Assembly (NCBI GenBank): GCA_001749745.1
Contig: JWTM01000507.1
Location: forward strand, 62,001-126,000
Direction: 5' to 3'
DNA: 64,000 bases
Origin: Candidatus Marispirochaeta associata
GTDB taxonomy: Bacteria; Spirochaetota; Spirochaetia; JC444; Marispirochaetaceae
In this document: piece by piece, positions 1 to 9,196 of the stretch
Layout of the letters: each line of letters opens with the position of its first letter
Numbering within the stretch: the first letter of the stretch is position 1
Notes under the pieces: model-generated
Told to the model about the DNA's origin: nothing
Seen by the model: the letters and a program-made list of their open reading frames with translations, nothing else
The model's database searches: none
Translations under genes and position numbers: made by a program

Positions 1-61
1 GACCATTAGTAAATTGGGGACTCGCATTCAGGGCATCGTGGATGAGATCCTGGCCGATTGA
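1..61 (+). CDS. C-terminal end of an upstream gene (partial)
   Basis: Reading in frame from base 2 gives a short open stretch ending in a TGA at 59-61; the last residues read GIVDEILAD. The start lies outside the window. Nineteen residues are too few to recognise a family. It could be chance coding, but the frame is open to the window edge and a real gene should end near here, before the next start at 125. Confidence 0.4.
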   Translation, partial: TISKLGTRIQGIVDEILAD

Positions 62-124
62 AGGCCGCTTTTTGTTGCAGATTCCATTGAAAGAGAATAG
101 ATTAGGACTAATGAGAGCTGGATT

Positions 125-574
125 ATGAAATATTCTAAATTGATGCGTGAACGGATACAACGGGTCAATGTGCTGTACAAAGAGCTGGGCTACGAGATTT
201 TCGACAACTCCGGGGATGAGGCCTCCTATATCGCCAGCTTCGAAGGCAAGGACGGCGCCGCCGGGGAGTTCTACATCGATGTGGACAATAAATTCCTCGA
301 GGTTGCTTACACCTTCTCTTTTCCGCTGGAGGTTTCGGAGTTTATTCAGCGCCGTCTGGTGGACATGCTGAAGATATGTTATGAGTTCGGCTGTTATCTG
401 AACATTACCAAGGAGGAGGAGATCGGCTTCTCGATCTTTTCCAAGATCTACTTCGCCGGACTCAATTTCTACTCCCTAAAAGAGACCATGAAGGATTTCA
501 ACCGCTGTATTACGGCCATTAAAGAGGCGGTGGACATCCATAACGATCCCGATGAAGAGGATTCCATCGGTTAG
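125..574 (+). CDS. Small conserved-type hypothetical protein, YbjN/chaperone-fold-like
   Basis: This 149-residue soluble protein has no signal peptide or membrane segment. The residue pattern, alternating aromatic beta strands (EFYIDVDNKFLEVAYTF) followed by helices and an acidic tail DPDEEDSIG, is reminiscent of the YbjN / type III secretion chaperone-like fold, but no diagnostic motif is visible and the assignment is a guess. The ATG at 125 is the first start and fixes the full-length frame; only a weak purine stretch precedes it. Its stop (TAG 572-574) overlaps the stop of the convergent DUF503 gene (TAA on the minus strand at 571-573), so the two genes end on top of each other. Function is unknown. 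Confidence 0.75.
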   Translation: MKYSKLMRERIQRVNVLYKELGYEIFDNSGDEASYIASFEGKDGAAGEFYIDVDNKFLEVAYTFSFPLEVSEFIQRRLVDMLKICYEFGCYLNITKEEEIGFSIFSKIYFAGLNFYSLKETMKDFNRCITAIKEAVDIHNDPDEEDSIG

Positions 575-858
575 AAGCGTTCTGTGTGCACGGTGATGTG
601 GTGGACCCGGCCGGGGATCGTCTCCTCGATGAAATCGGCCACCCGCTGCATCACCTTCTCTCCCAGCTCCTTCGAGTTGGTCACGTAGGCCGCTCCGATA
701 TGGCAGAACGAGAGGGAATCCTGCAGATCTACCTCCGCCACGGAGACACGGTACTTCTTCATCAGCCGGTCCTTGAGAGAACGCAGGGTCTGCCGCTTAT
801 CCTTCAGGGAACTCGCATCGGGTAATTCGAATACCACCTGAATCATCGAAACAACCAT
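571..858 (-). CDS. DUF503 / YlxP family protein
   Basis: At 95 residues this is the usual size of the DUF503 (YlxP-like) family. The family pattern is visible: an N-terminal strand MIQVVFELPDASSLKDKR, the conserved SLKDKR followed by LRSLKDRL, then VAEVDLQDSLSF and a C-terminal helix before a final strand. DUF503 proteins are small alpha-beta proteins of unknown role, often found near infB/rbfA/truB in other bacteria; here the neighbour is instead a membrane protein. The chosen ATG at 858 has AGGTGA five bases upstream; an internal ATG at codon 5 would match the most common family start, so either is possible. Confidence 0.85.
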   Translation of the reverse strand: MVVSMIQVVFELPDASSLKDKRQTLRSLKDRLMKKYRVSVAEVDLQDSLSFCHIGAAYVTNSKELGEKVMQRVADFIEETIPGRVHHITVHTERF

Positions 859-896
859 TGAATCACCTGTTCTTCCCCGGGGCGCCGGGTCACCGC

Positions 897-2015
897 TTAG
901 ATAGTATCGAGGATATCCTTCACATCCTCCAGGGAGAGATCCGAGCCTCCCGACTCCTCGCTGGTCTGGGCCCGGTTCTTCATCGGCAGGAATGTCTCGT
1001 TATAGGAGCGCGCCAATTTATAGATATCGTCTCCGCCATAGACTCCGTCGGTCTTGACCTCGAGATTATAACTGGCCTCGTCCATTCCTCGGCGCATAAC
1101 GTGGATCGGATCGGTTACGGTCAACGCGAAATGGGGGCTGTAGACGAAAAGAAAGATCAGCGTTAGGGCGATTACCACCGTAAAATAGAGCAGGTTGTCC
1201 CGGGAGGAGAGGATATTCACCTCCCGCAGATCGAAGAAGAACTGCAGATCTCCGCGCTGGCCGAAAAAATAATCCCCCGGTCCGAAGACCCGCTTATAGT
1301 AGGTATTATCGTAACGCGAATAGAGGGTGTTTCCCTCCCGCTTGACGATCAGAAGGGATTCGTCGACCTGGGCATACTCCTCGAGGCGTGCGGAATCGAG
1401 CATGGAAGCCTCACTCAGGGTCTCCATCGCTCCGGCATAGTGGACCTGGGCCTGATCGAAGGATGAGGGAAGGCCGGTGAAGGTGCCGATGCTCGAGAAA
1501 AGCAGAATCACGAATACGAAGGTCGAGATGGTCAAGGTCGAAATCTTGGCCACGTGGCGCTGAGCCATGGGGGACTCGGTATTCTTGATCTGCTTGAAGA
1601 TCTTGGCGATCCTGAGAAGGCGCAGGATGCGAGCGATCCGGATCGCCTTCACCACCTTGAGGACATTTAGAATACCGCCCAGGCCGACCGCTCCGCTCCC
1701 GCCGAGGATCATCGCAAAGAGGGCCGGGCCGGAGCTCAAGGCCAAGAGGGGTACCGAAGCGAAGAAATCGATCCAGCCCCGGCGCTTGAAGAAATAGTCG
1801 GCGGCGCGCATCTCGGTCAAGGCATTGTAGTAACGTATCAGGAACTCGAGCGTAAAAAAGAGATCGAAGACGAAGGCGGAGTAGATAAGCATGCGGCGGA
1901 AATCCCAGCCGAATCCGGCGACCACCGCAAAATCCTCGAGGAAGGTCTGAATCAGGACCAGCACGATCATCACGATCACCAGCCCTTCCAGGCGTCTGTG
2001 TAGTCTGCTGTTCAT
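897..2015 (-). CDS. Voltage-sensor-like membrane protein with HAMP-like tail and no visible pore
   Basis: The 372-residue protein begins with a four-helix voltage-sensor domain: S1 about 9-33, S2 about 41-62 with acidic D51 and E57, S3 about 81-102 with D83, and S4 about 116-142. In S4, basic residues occur at every third position (K120, K123, R126, R129, R132, R135, K138), the hallmark of voltage sensors of the VIC ion-channel superfamily. A fifth helix (about 158-181) leads to an extracytoplasmic stretch of about 95 residues, a sixth helix (about 275-297), and a segment resembling a HAMP linker (TDPIHVMRRGMDE then GGDDIYKLARSYNETF). No K+, Na+ or Ca2+ selectivity-filter motif is seen. Annotation pipelines would probably say ion transporter; I infer a voltage-sensing signalling protein instead. 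AGGAGG lies four bases before the ATG. The upstream gene ends eight bases away, so the two form an operon. Confidence 0.75.
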   Translation of the reverse strand: MNSRLHRRLEGLVIVMIVLVLIQTFLEDFAVVAGFGWDFRRMLIYSAFVFDLFFTLEFLIRYYNALTEMRAADYFFKRRGWIDFFASVPLLALSSGPALFAMILGGSGAVGLGGILNVLKVVKAIRIARILRLLRIAKIFKQIKNTESPMAQRHVAKISTLTISTFVFVILLFSSIGTFTGLPSSFDQAQVHYAGAMETLSEASMLDSARLEEYAQVDESLLIVKREGNTLYSRYDNTYYKRVFGPGDYFFGQRGDLQFFFDLREVNILSSRDNLLYFTVVIALTLIFLFVYSPHFALTVTDPIHVMRRGMDEASYNLEVKTDGVYGGDDIYKLARSYNETFLPMKNRAQTSEESGGSDLSLEDVKDILDTI

Positions 2016-2023
2016 CTCGCCTC

Positions 2024-2947
2024 CTACCAGCCGTTCTCGGCGGCGATCTTGTAGAGCTCGTCCAGGAGCTTGATATCGTAACCGAAGAATTTGAAATTCC
2101 TCCTGGCCGTGCTGATCCAGCTCTTGTCCTGGGTATCGGCGCCCCGATCCACGGTAATATTACCCCGATAACTCCGGTACATGGCGGAGAGTATGGCCGT
2201 CATCCGGGCGGTGGCCTCGATGAAGCGGTTCTCCAGGAAGGAGACCGTGGAGTTGACCGTGGAGCGGTGTATCTGATCGGGAATCAACTTCAAACGCTGG
2301 GTCATCGCCTCCAACACCCGGTCGGCCGACTGGGCGGGCAGCAGTCCCGCATGGCGGTCGCTGTTGCCGGACGAGGCAAAGAGGCTGAAGACCGCCGGCC
2401 TCAATAGCAGGCAGGTGCGGATCAGATACTTGACCTCCTCCTTGCTCATCTTGAGGCGCTGCACCTTGGTCAATTCGAAGTGGATATACTCCTTGCGGAG
2501 ATAGACCTGGTCGATATATTTCTCGTCCCCCTTGAAGAGGATCGCATTCAGACTGCCTATCAGCTCCCGGCGGGGTTCATAGTGCGAGAGGGAGTGGGCG
2601 AGAAACTGAAACAGAGCCTCTTTGACCTTATCCTGACCGACCGCCTGCTGTCGCATGAAACTGATGTATGAGAGATCCAGCTGTTCCTGAACCGTCCGGC
2701 GCAGCAGCGGTACCAGCACGGCGTCGGTCGATTTCGTGAGCGCCTGGTGGAGAAAACCCCAAATCTGCTGCCACTCCATACCGGGGAAGAAATTGGCGGA
2801 CGAAAGGGTCGGATAGAGCTGATGGCTATTGGCGTTGAGAAATTGGAGTATCTGTTCCTCTTTCTGCAGAGGATTCTGATCCGATAAGGCCGGGTTGGCC
2901 AGGAGCCGGGCGACAAAGGCCTCCGCCTTGGCTGCTTCGTTACTCAT
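2024..2947 (-). CDS. Hypothetical helical protein, co-operonic with voltage-sensor gene
   Basis: I do not recognise this 307-residue, mostly helical cytoplasmic protein. It has no signal peptide, membrane segment or catalytic motif, and is rich in Leu, Gln and Arg. The open frame extends to a GTG at 2989, but that codon has no Shine-Dalgarno sequence, whereas the ATG at 2947 is preceded by AGAAGG at about 11 bases; I therefore use 2947 (the GTG form would be 321 residues). It ends eight bases before the voltage-sensor gene, so the two are almost certainly cotranscribed. A regulatory or partner role with that membrane protein is inference only. Confidence 0.75.
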   Translation of the reverse strand: MSNEAAKAEAFVARLLANPALSDQNPLQKEEQILQFLNANSHQLYPTLSSANFFPGMEWQQIWGFLHQALTKSTDAVLVPLLRRTVQEQLDLSYISFMRQQAVGQDKVKEALFQFLAHSLSHYEPRRELIGSLNAILFKGDEKYIDQVYLRKEYIHFELTKVQRLKMSKEEVKYLIRTCLLLRPAVFSLFASSGNSDRHAGLLPAQSADRVLEAMTQRLKLIPDQIHRSTVNSTVSFLENRFIEATARMTAILSAMYRSYRGNITVDRGADTQDKSWISTARRNFKFFGYDIKLLDELYKIAAENGW

Positions 2948-3024
2948 GCGTTCGGGCACCTTCTTTTCCGCGGATCGCCGTTTTAGCACCCCAAAAAGCT
3001 GACCAAAAATGGAAAAGGTATGCT

Positions 3025-6000
3025 ATGGTGTGCAACTATAGAGTAATGCACCGATTTGATCTTATCAAGGCTCTTTTATTCGGCCTCATGCTCTCTCTCG
3101 GCTTCCACCCGACGGCCGAGGATCAAGTCGTGCTGCCCCAGGACGAGGCTGCCACCTCTATTTTCGATTCTCAGATCGGCGACACCGACGTAGACCTCTT
3201 GATCGACGGCACCTGGCGCTTGGAGAGCAGCCTCGGCACCGTCTGGGGGACCCCTGCCCCGGTCACGCCGTCGGTCCCGGGCTTTAGTTCAGGCTTCATG
3301 TTCGATCAGGTGCCCGATCTGGCCCTCTCCCTCTGGCTGAAGGAGCGCTACTTCTTCGAGACCACTTTCACCGAAGAGGAGCTTTTCAACACCTACCTCT
3401 TGGGCTACGAGGGGCGCGAGGGGGAGCTGGTACGCCGGGTACGCCTGGGAAACACCGGGACGAATATCGACTCCACCCCGCTGATCGACGTCCCCGAACA
3501 TCCCGAGGACGCCCTGGGAGCCTCGGCGACCCTGGAGACCGACCGAAGCCGCCACGAGCTCCTCTTCCGTTACCAGCGCACCAGCCGGGTCACGAAAACC
3601 TACGCCGGTACCTCGGAATCCGAGGAGCTCTTGGTCGCACCGGGTAGCTTCATTCGGGGCCGCTACTTCCTGCTCCCCGACGAGAATATAGATTCGGCCA
3701 CCGTCTATCTGGAGGATGACGACGGTGCTCTATCCGCCGGCGGACGGAACTACAAGGTCGCCTCGGAATTCGAAGCGGCGGTCTCCTTGGAGCAGGGCTT
3801 TGTCGAGCTAAGCCGAGCGCCCGCCGGCCGGGTGCTAATCTACTACGAGAAGGGGGCGCTTTCGGTGGGCGACGCCGGCCTGGGCGTCGGCGGCCTGGCG
3901 GGCTTGAACGGTTCCGACCAGCCCGATCCGACTCTTCCGACCCTTACCTTCGAATGGACGGGGAGTTATGCCGGAGTAGCGCTGACCGACTATCAGGTCT
4001 CCATCGACGGCAACAACGCCCTCCTCCTCTACGAAGACGGGGCCTTCTCCCCTTTCGAGTTTCAGGCGGTCTATAAGGCCGAGGGGGCCGCTTCCGGAAC
4101 CAGGACGGAGATCGAGATCCTCCCCACCGGCGAGCTAGAAGCAGTAGGCGAGATCGACGGCGAGTTCGGTTCCGGCAGCCTTACCTTGCGCCCGACCGGC
4201 TTTCCCCGGGCGGCGACCCGCTTCCCCTTAGCCGACCTGATTCCCGCGTCCTACGGCCCTGCCCGCAAGAATCCGGTCCCCTATGTGCTCCGCTACACCG
4301 TGAACGTCGGGGCCTCATCGATCTCCGTCCCGACGGCGGCGATTCCCGGCTCGGTACAGGTCAGCATTAACGGTCGACCGGAGAGGCGCTTCTCCCGGCT
4401 GGAGGACGGGAGCCTCGAGTTCCCCTTCCCCGTACAGGGGAGCGACGAGATAATCGTCAGCTATGAGCTCCCCGACGACGGCGCCTCCGGGGCGGATCTC
4501 TTTTTCGTCTCATCCAACGAGTTCACCCCCAGGCGGGATCTGGAGACCCTGAAGCTTCGGGCCGACGCCGGAGTACGCTGGAATATAGACCAGACCGGCT
4601 ACTCCACCGAGTACGCCGAGAGCCCCGGCAGCCTGCTTCTCGGCGCCGGCGGGGAGTACCGGGGCGAGAACTGGGGCGTCGACTTCAACGGCGGGGTGAG
4701 CCTCGGCACCCACGACACCCGGGGCTACCTGCGCCTGGCGGGGATGGAGGAGGGGGCGGTGAGTTTCGGCATCAGCGGCAACACCCTCTTCCCGGCTGCG
4801 CCCAGTGACAATGAGCTTACAACATCCGGCATTGTAGAAGATTTTCTCTCGACCAATCGAGGAGAAGTTTCATATATCGATTACAACCAGTACCTGGACA
4901 CCGGCGGGAGCACCTTAAAGGAGTACGACTGGTCCCCGCCTTCGGATCAGGTCTACCCCTTTGCCGACGGGAATCCGGTGGGACCGTCGGTCGCGTCCGC
5001 CGCCGCGGACGACATCGAGGGGCGGGTGGCGGTCCTCGATTTTAACTTCTCCAGTACCGATCAATGGGTTGGCGCCCAGATCACGAGCGGCGGAACTGCC
5101 TTGGATCTATCCGATGCCAAAGCAATCTCATTCAAGTATAAATACATTGGCTCAGCGTTTCCTGGACTCTATGTAAGAGCCGGTGCAATCTCCGAAGATA
5201 TTGATGAGGACGGCAGCCTGGACGAGGAGAGCGGCCCCTACGACGCTGGCTTCCCCTTCAATCAGGGTGGTCTAACCCTCTTGGTCGGAGGTGGCGGAAA
5301 CGGCCCCCGGGGGGATTTTGGGAACGGCACTGAGGAGAGCGAGGACGCCGACGGCAATGGTCTCTTAAATCGGGAGACTAGTACTCAGGTCATAGCATCC
5401 AGCGAAGGCGATGTTCAAAACGGTGGATGGCGAGAAGTCTACATTCCGCTTTCAACCTCCGATAAAAATAAGCTTTCAATCGTACGCGCAATACAAATAC
5501 TGCTCTTAGAAAACGATGCCTCAACCTACTCGGGCCGCCTCCTAATCGGCGAGGTCCGCGTCTTGGGCTCCTCCTTCGTCGCCGCCGGCGGCAGCAGCGA
5601 AATAAGCGAAGTCAGCGAGACAGGCCTTTCCTCGAAATTCGATACCGTCAAGGAGCGCTTCAATGCCGGCGAGACCGAGCAGCAGGCCCTGCGGATCGAT
5701 TGGAGTACCCAACCTCTTCCAACAGATGAAATCGAGGCGGTGGGCCCCCTCACCCCGGTGCCGCTTGCGGCCTACGGCAAGCTCACCTTCTACTACAAGG
5801 TCGAGAGCGGCGGAAGCACCCTCAACATGGATCTGATCCTCGAGGGGGACGACGGGAGCTACACCGTCACCCTGCAGGATCTGGGCGATGTCGGCTGGAA
5901 CGCGGTCGAGGTGGATCTGGACGCCGATTCAGTTAAGGTCGACGGGACCGATCCCGGGAGCACCTCCGCCGCGGGGGATCATGACTTCCTGGTCCGCCGG

Positions 6001-7776
6001 GCGCGGATCGTCCTGAGCGATACCAGCTGGGCAACCTCGGGCACGGTGCTGGTCGACGAGATCCACCTCTCCGAACCGGTGCCGACGGTCGACCTGGGGG
6101 TCCTGACCAACGCCTACTATCAGTACGAGGATGAGATTCTGAATCTATCCGGTATCCCCCTGCTCTCCGACTTCAGCTGGACCGGCCGCTCGCGGATCGC
6201 CCAGCCGGGTTTCGCCTCGGGCTTCTCTTCCTCCGACGGGCGGGTCTACCGGGTCTACCAAGAGGCCGACTTCTCGACCCTCTGGTCCCGGGCCGAACTC
6301 TCACTAAATGTGCGCGAGGAGGATTCCGGGGCCGAGGTCTCCGGCGCCCACCGGCTGACGATCCCCGAGAGCGGCCCGCTGCGCTTCATCGACAGCTACA
6401 GCCACGATCCGGGAAGCGATGATTACCGTTTCTCGAAGCAGAACGCCCTCAAGCTCAGCCTGCCCGGCTTCCAGAGCGATGTAGAGGCCGAGGCGGTCTA
6501 CCGCAGCGGCGATCTGACCCAGGGCTGGCGGGCGGCGGTTAGCTCGACTCCCCTCCCATCGCTCAGCTTCAGTCCGGAGATCGACTTTTCGAACCTGATC
6601 TTCGATCCCCAAGTAGATGAGAAAAGCTATGCTCCGGGATGGCTCCAGGGAAGCGCGCTTCTCCTTTACACCGAGGAGGATGAACTCACCGACCGGAGCA
6701 TCAGCGCCGCCCTCCCGGTCTCGGTAAACCCGGATTTTCCGCTGGGACTGGAAGCACAACCCACCGCCGGGGTCAAACGCTACGGAAGCGATCCGCGCAA
6801 GGAGCTGGATGAGATAGCCTGGCGGATCGAACTTCCCCTGGTCCTCTTCGGCGACGACTTCAACCGGCTCGATATTGCCCCCTACTACCGACGGAGCTTC
6901 TCCGGCGAATGGCAGAGCGAGAAGGCGGAGCATGGTTTTGCCGGCGACATAGCGGCCTGGGCGGAGACCGCCGGGGATCAGGGCTATCTTCTCAGCGCGC
7001 CGCCGATAGCGGAGATTATTGAGCCGGCCGCTGAATCGGCCTTTACCCGGGGGACGGAGGAGTTCGACAAGGGAAGCTACACCCCGGCGCTGGGCCTCAG
7101 CCTGCAGCGGCGCTTCTCCTCCAGGCTCAGCGACCTGATCCTGCCCTCGTTCCTCTCCTTCGAGACGAGTCGAAGCTACAGTAGAAGCTACGAATCGGTA
7201 ACCAGCACCCTCAATACCAGCACCGTCGCCGCTGCTACGGCGGTGAACCTCTTCGGCGCCTTCGGCGCCTATCCCCTCTTCCCCTGGTATGAGTCCGACG
7301 AGTTCACCACCGATGCCCTCGTCGATACCAGCTACGACGAGGAGCTGGCGGTCGACTGGGAGCTAAGAAACAGCATCGCCCTCTTCGGCCGCGGAGAGAA
7401 CCGCTACTCCCTGGAGAACAGCCTGAGTCAGAGTGATCCCGACGAGCTGATCGCCTGGAGCCTCAGTGCCGAGGGGCTCCTCTTCATGGATCCCGACCCG
7501 AACCTGCCTACCCCCTTTCCGCTGCTGCTGGACGACGGCAGCATCCCGCGGCTGCGCCACAGCGAATCCCTCTCCTTCTCCCTCAAACCGGTGGACGACG
7601 AGATCTACGAGCAGCAGGCGAGCCTGAAGCATTCAACCGGCATTCTCTACGGCGATCGGGGGCTGATCGAGCTCTATCTTGCCTTCGGATTCAAGAATAC
7701 CCCTTTGTCGGGCACCGACGAGAAGCTCCGCTTCTGGGCTCTCGAAGGGGGAATCATCGGGGAGTTCAGTTTTTAG
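3025..7776 (+). CDS. Very large secreted outer-membrane protein, possibly SprA-like
   Basis: The protein is about 1583 residues. The start region gives a signal peptide whether translation begins at 3025 (AAAAGG six bases upstream) or at the in-frame ATG 3046 (MHRFDLIK followed by a hydrophobic stretch). The body is Gly/Ser/Asp-rich beta structure and the last residue is Phe in the strand GGIIGEFSF, as in many outer-membrane barrels. The N-terminal part (about residues 135-225) has GN, P-EDALG, HELLFRYQR and SFIRGRYFLLP in an order that recalls the amino-terminal region of Bacteroidetes SprA/Sov, the type IX secretion translocon. Middle segments contain an acidic DADGNGLLNRET loop followed by GGWREVYIPLS, also SprA-like. 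No gene order or second T9SS gene supports a type IX system here, so SprA similarity is a hypothesis. Alternatives are a barrel adhesin or a polysaccharide-binding protein. Confidence 0.8.
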   Translation: MVCNYRVMHRFDLIKALLFGLMLSLGFHPTAEDQVVLPQDEAATSIFDSQIGDTDVDLLIDGTWRLESSLGTVWGTPAPVTPSVPGFSSGFMFDQVPDLALSLWLKERYFFETTFTEEELFNTYLLGYEGREGELVRRVRLGNTGTNIDSTPLIDVPEHPEDALGASATLETDRSRHELLFRYQRTSRVTKTYAGTSESEELLVAPGSFIRGRYFLLPDENIDSATVYLEDDDGALSAGGRNYKVASEFEAAVSLEQGFVELSRAPAGRVLIYYEKGALSVGDAGLGVGGLAGLNGSDQPDPTLPTLTFEWTGSYAGVALTDYQVSIDGNNALLLYEDGAFSPFEFQAVYKAEGAASGTRTEIEILPTGELEAVGEIDGEFGSGSLTLRPTGFPRAATRFPLADLIPASYGPARKNPVPYVLRYTVNVGASSISVPTAAIPGSVQVSINGRPERRFSRLEDGSLEFPFPVQGSDEIIVSYELPDDGASGADLFFVSSNEFTPRRDLETLKLRADAGVRWNIDQTGYSTEYAESPGSLLLGAGGEYRGENWGVDFNGGVSLGTHDTRGYLRLAGMEEGAVSFGISGNTLFPAAPSDNELTTSGIVEDFLSTNRGEVSYIDYNQYLDTGGSTLKEYDWSPPSDQVYPFADGNPVGPSVASAAADDIEGRVAVLDFNFSSTDQWVGAQITSGGTALDLSDAKAISFKYKYIGSAFPGLYVRAGAISEDIDEDGSLDEESGPYDAGFPFNQGGLTLLVGGGGNGPRGDFGNGTEESEDADGNGLLNRETSTQVIASSEGDVQNGGWREVYIPLSTSDKNKLSIVRAIQILLLENDASTYSGRLLIGEVRVLGSSFVAAGGSSEISEVSETGLSSKFDTVKERFNAGETEQQALRIDWSTQPLPTDEIEAVGPLTPVPLAAYGKLTFYYKVESGGSTLNMDLILEGDDGSYTVTLQDLGDVGWNAVEVDLDADSVKVDGTDPGSTSAAGDHDFLVRRARIVLSDTSWATSGTVLVDEIHLSEPVPTVDLGVLTNAYYQYEDEILNLSGIPLLSDFSWTGRSRIAQPGFASGFSSSDGRVYRVYQEADFSTLWSRAELSLNVREEDSGAEVSGAHRLTIPESGPLRFIDSYSHDPGSDDYRFSKQNALKLSLPGFQSDVEAEAVYRSGDLTQGWRAAVSSTPLPSLSFSPEIDFSNLIFDPQVDEKSYAPGWLQGSALLLYTEEDELTDRSISAALPVSVNPDFPLGLEAQPTAGVKRYGSDPRKELDEIAWRIELPLVLFGDDFNRLDIAPYYRRSFSGEWQSEKAEHGFAGDIAAWAETAGDQGYLLSAPPIAEIIEPAAESAFTRGTEEFDKGSYTPALGLSLQRRFSSRLSDLILPSFLSFETSRSYSRSYESVTSTLNTSTVAAATAVNLFGAFGAYPLFPWYESDEFTTDALVDTSYDEELAVDWELRNSIALFGRGENRYSLENSLSQSDPDELIAWSLSAEGLLFMDPDPNLPTPFPLLLDDGSIPRLRHSESLSFSLKPVDDEIYEQQASLKHSTGILYGDRGLIELYLAFGFKNTPLSGTDEKLRFWALEGGIIGEFSF

Positions 7777-7801
7777 GCGCCTTGTAATCGAGGATGAGAA
7801 A

Positions 7802-7829
7802 TTGTACTTTACAAAAAGTGGACTATATT
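7802..7829 (+). promoter_or_regulatory. Candidate sigma-70-type promoter for the 7860 operon
   Basis: TTGTAC at 7802-7807 and TATATT at 7824-7829 are separated by 16 bases. The -10 is good and the -35 is partial. It lies about 30 bases upstream of the ATG at 7860, leaving room for the GAGGAGTAGGA ribosome-binding site. It would drive the two barrel genes and mutL. Confidence 0.45.
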
Positions 7830-7859
7830 TGTGTGAGTAGATACCACGAGGAGTAGGAA

Positions 7860-9185
7860 ATGGAGAGACGTTCGTTTCTGCGTCCCGCGGCGCTTGTTAT
7901 AACGCTGTTGTTGGCGCTGCCCTTGCTGGCCCAGAGCGGAGATGATTCTTCCGCTTCCCAGTTTGATTTTGGCCTGGGGCTCGACATAGGAGCCACCAGT
8001 TTTCAGGAGGAGGGCGAAGCGGTCGCCTATCAAAAGCTGATCCTCAAACCCGACTTCGCCTTCGGCAAGTGGGGCATCGGCCTCTGGATTCCCTTCCATT
8101 TCCGCTTCACCGACGACGGATACGATTTCAGAGACGAGGATTGGGTACTCCAGGATGATGAGGAATTCCTGGAGAAGTACCTGCCTATATTCAATTATGT
8201 ACGCTACGGCCGGAAGGGGGACGACCTCTATGCCAAGTTCGGCTCCATCGAGGGGGCGACTCTGGGCAACGGATTTATCATGGGAGGCTACAGCAACACC
8301 CTCTTCATGCCGGATACCCGAATCCTGGGCTTGAGTCTGGACGTGGACGGCAACCTGGTTAACTTCCCCTATGTTGGGGTGGAGACCTTTGTGGGCAATC
8401 TGGCCCTCTTCGATGTGGTCGGCGCCCGGTTCTATGCCCGCCCGCTGGCCGGCACGAGTCTGCCCCTGCTGCCGAAGCTGCAGGTAGGAACCACCTTCGC
8501 CGCCGACAGAGTTCCGGATGCTCAGTACGATTTCTATACCGATCCCGACATAGTCTCGATCTACGGCGTGGATCTACGCCAGCCGATCCTCGAGAAGGAG
8601 CTGATCGATCTGGCCGCCTTCGGAGATTTCGTTGTTCAGGACGATTCTACCGGCACCATGGTCGGCGCCGGCGGCAGACTGGTTAAACATATCCTCTACG
8701 GCGCCCAGCTCCGCTTTTTGGGCGAGGATTTCGTGCCGGTCTACTTCGACGGTCAGTACGATCTCTATCGGGAGGAAAAATATGCAATCTACAACGGCGA
8801 TGCCGGGGTCGACGCCTATACCGGCTGGTACGGCTCCTTAGGCTTCGCCTTCTTCCAGGATACGGTGGTCTTCCTTACGTCCGTGGAAGGCGGTTTCGGC
8901 AAGCCTGAGAACGACATCGAGTACCCCCATCTGAACGCCAGCTTCAAGGTCGGCGAAGGACTCCTGCCGGGGATCTATTTCGACGCCACCTACGACAAGC
9001 GCATCATCAAGGAGTGGGAGGATCTGACTCGGGCCGACAACAGCGTTATCGGCGTTGGCCTCAACTACAAGACCGGCAACGCGGTCATTACCCTCTCCTA
9101 TCTGCTGCGCTACGATCCTGAGGACCCCGACGCCGACAATTCCTGGGTAACCACCGCCAACCTCTCCACCTCGGTGGCCTTTTAA
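7860..9185 (+). CDS. Predicted outer-membrane beta-barrel protein
   Basis: The 441-residue protein starts with a clear signal peptide (two Arg at the N terminus, then a Leu-rich core ending LPLLAQS). The mature part is made of repeated amphipathic strands rich in aromatic residues, Gly and Asp, and ends in Phe (NLSTSVAF), as expected for a barrel inserted by the BAM machinery. Residues from about 60 onward (KPDFAFGKWGIGLWIPF, YVRYG, KFGSIEGATLGNGFIM) resemble the C-terminal half of the next gene, so the two are paralogues. A GAGGAGTAGGA ribosome-binding site precedes the ATG; the next gene follows after 11 bases. Cargo and function are unknown; a porin-like or structural role is likely. Confidence 0.75.
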   Translation: MERRSFLRPAALVITLLLALPLLAQSGDDSSASQFDFGLGLDIGATSFQEEGEAVAYQKLILKPDFAFGKWGIGLWIPFHFRFTDDGYDFRDEDWVLQDDEEFLEKYLPIFNYVRYGRKGDDLYAKFGSIEGATLGNGFIMGGYSNTLFMPDTRILGLSLDVDGNLVNFPYVGVETFVGNLALFDVVGARFYARPLAGTSLPLLPKLQVGTTFAADRVPDAQYDFYTDPDIVSIYGVDLRQPILEKELIDLAAFGDFVVQDDSTGTMVGAGGRLVKHILYGAQLRFLGEDFVPVYFDGQYDLYREEKYAIYNGDAGVDAYTGWYGSLGFAFFQDTVVFLTSVEGGFGKPENDIEYPHLNASFKVGEGLLPGIYFDATYDKRIIKEWEDLTRADNSVIGVGLNYKTGNAVITLSYLLRYDPEDPDADNSWVTTANLSTSVAF

Positions 9186-9196
9186 GGGAGGATGAG

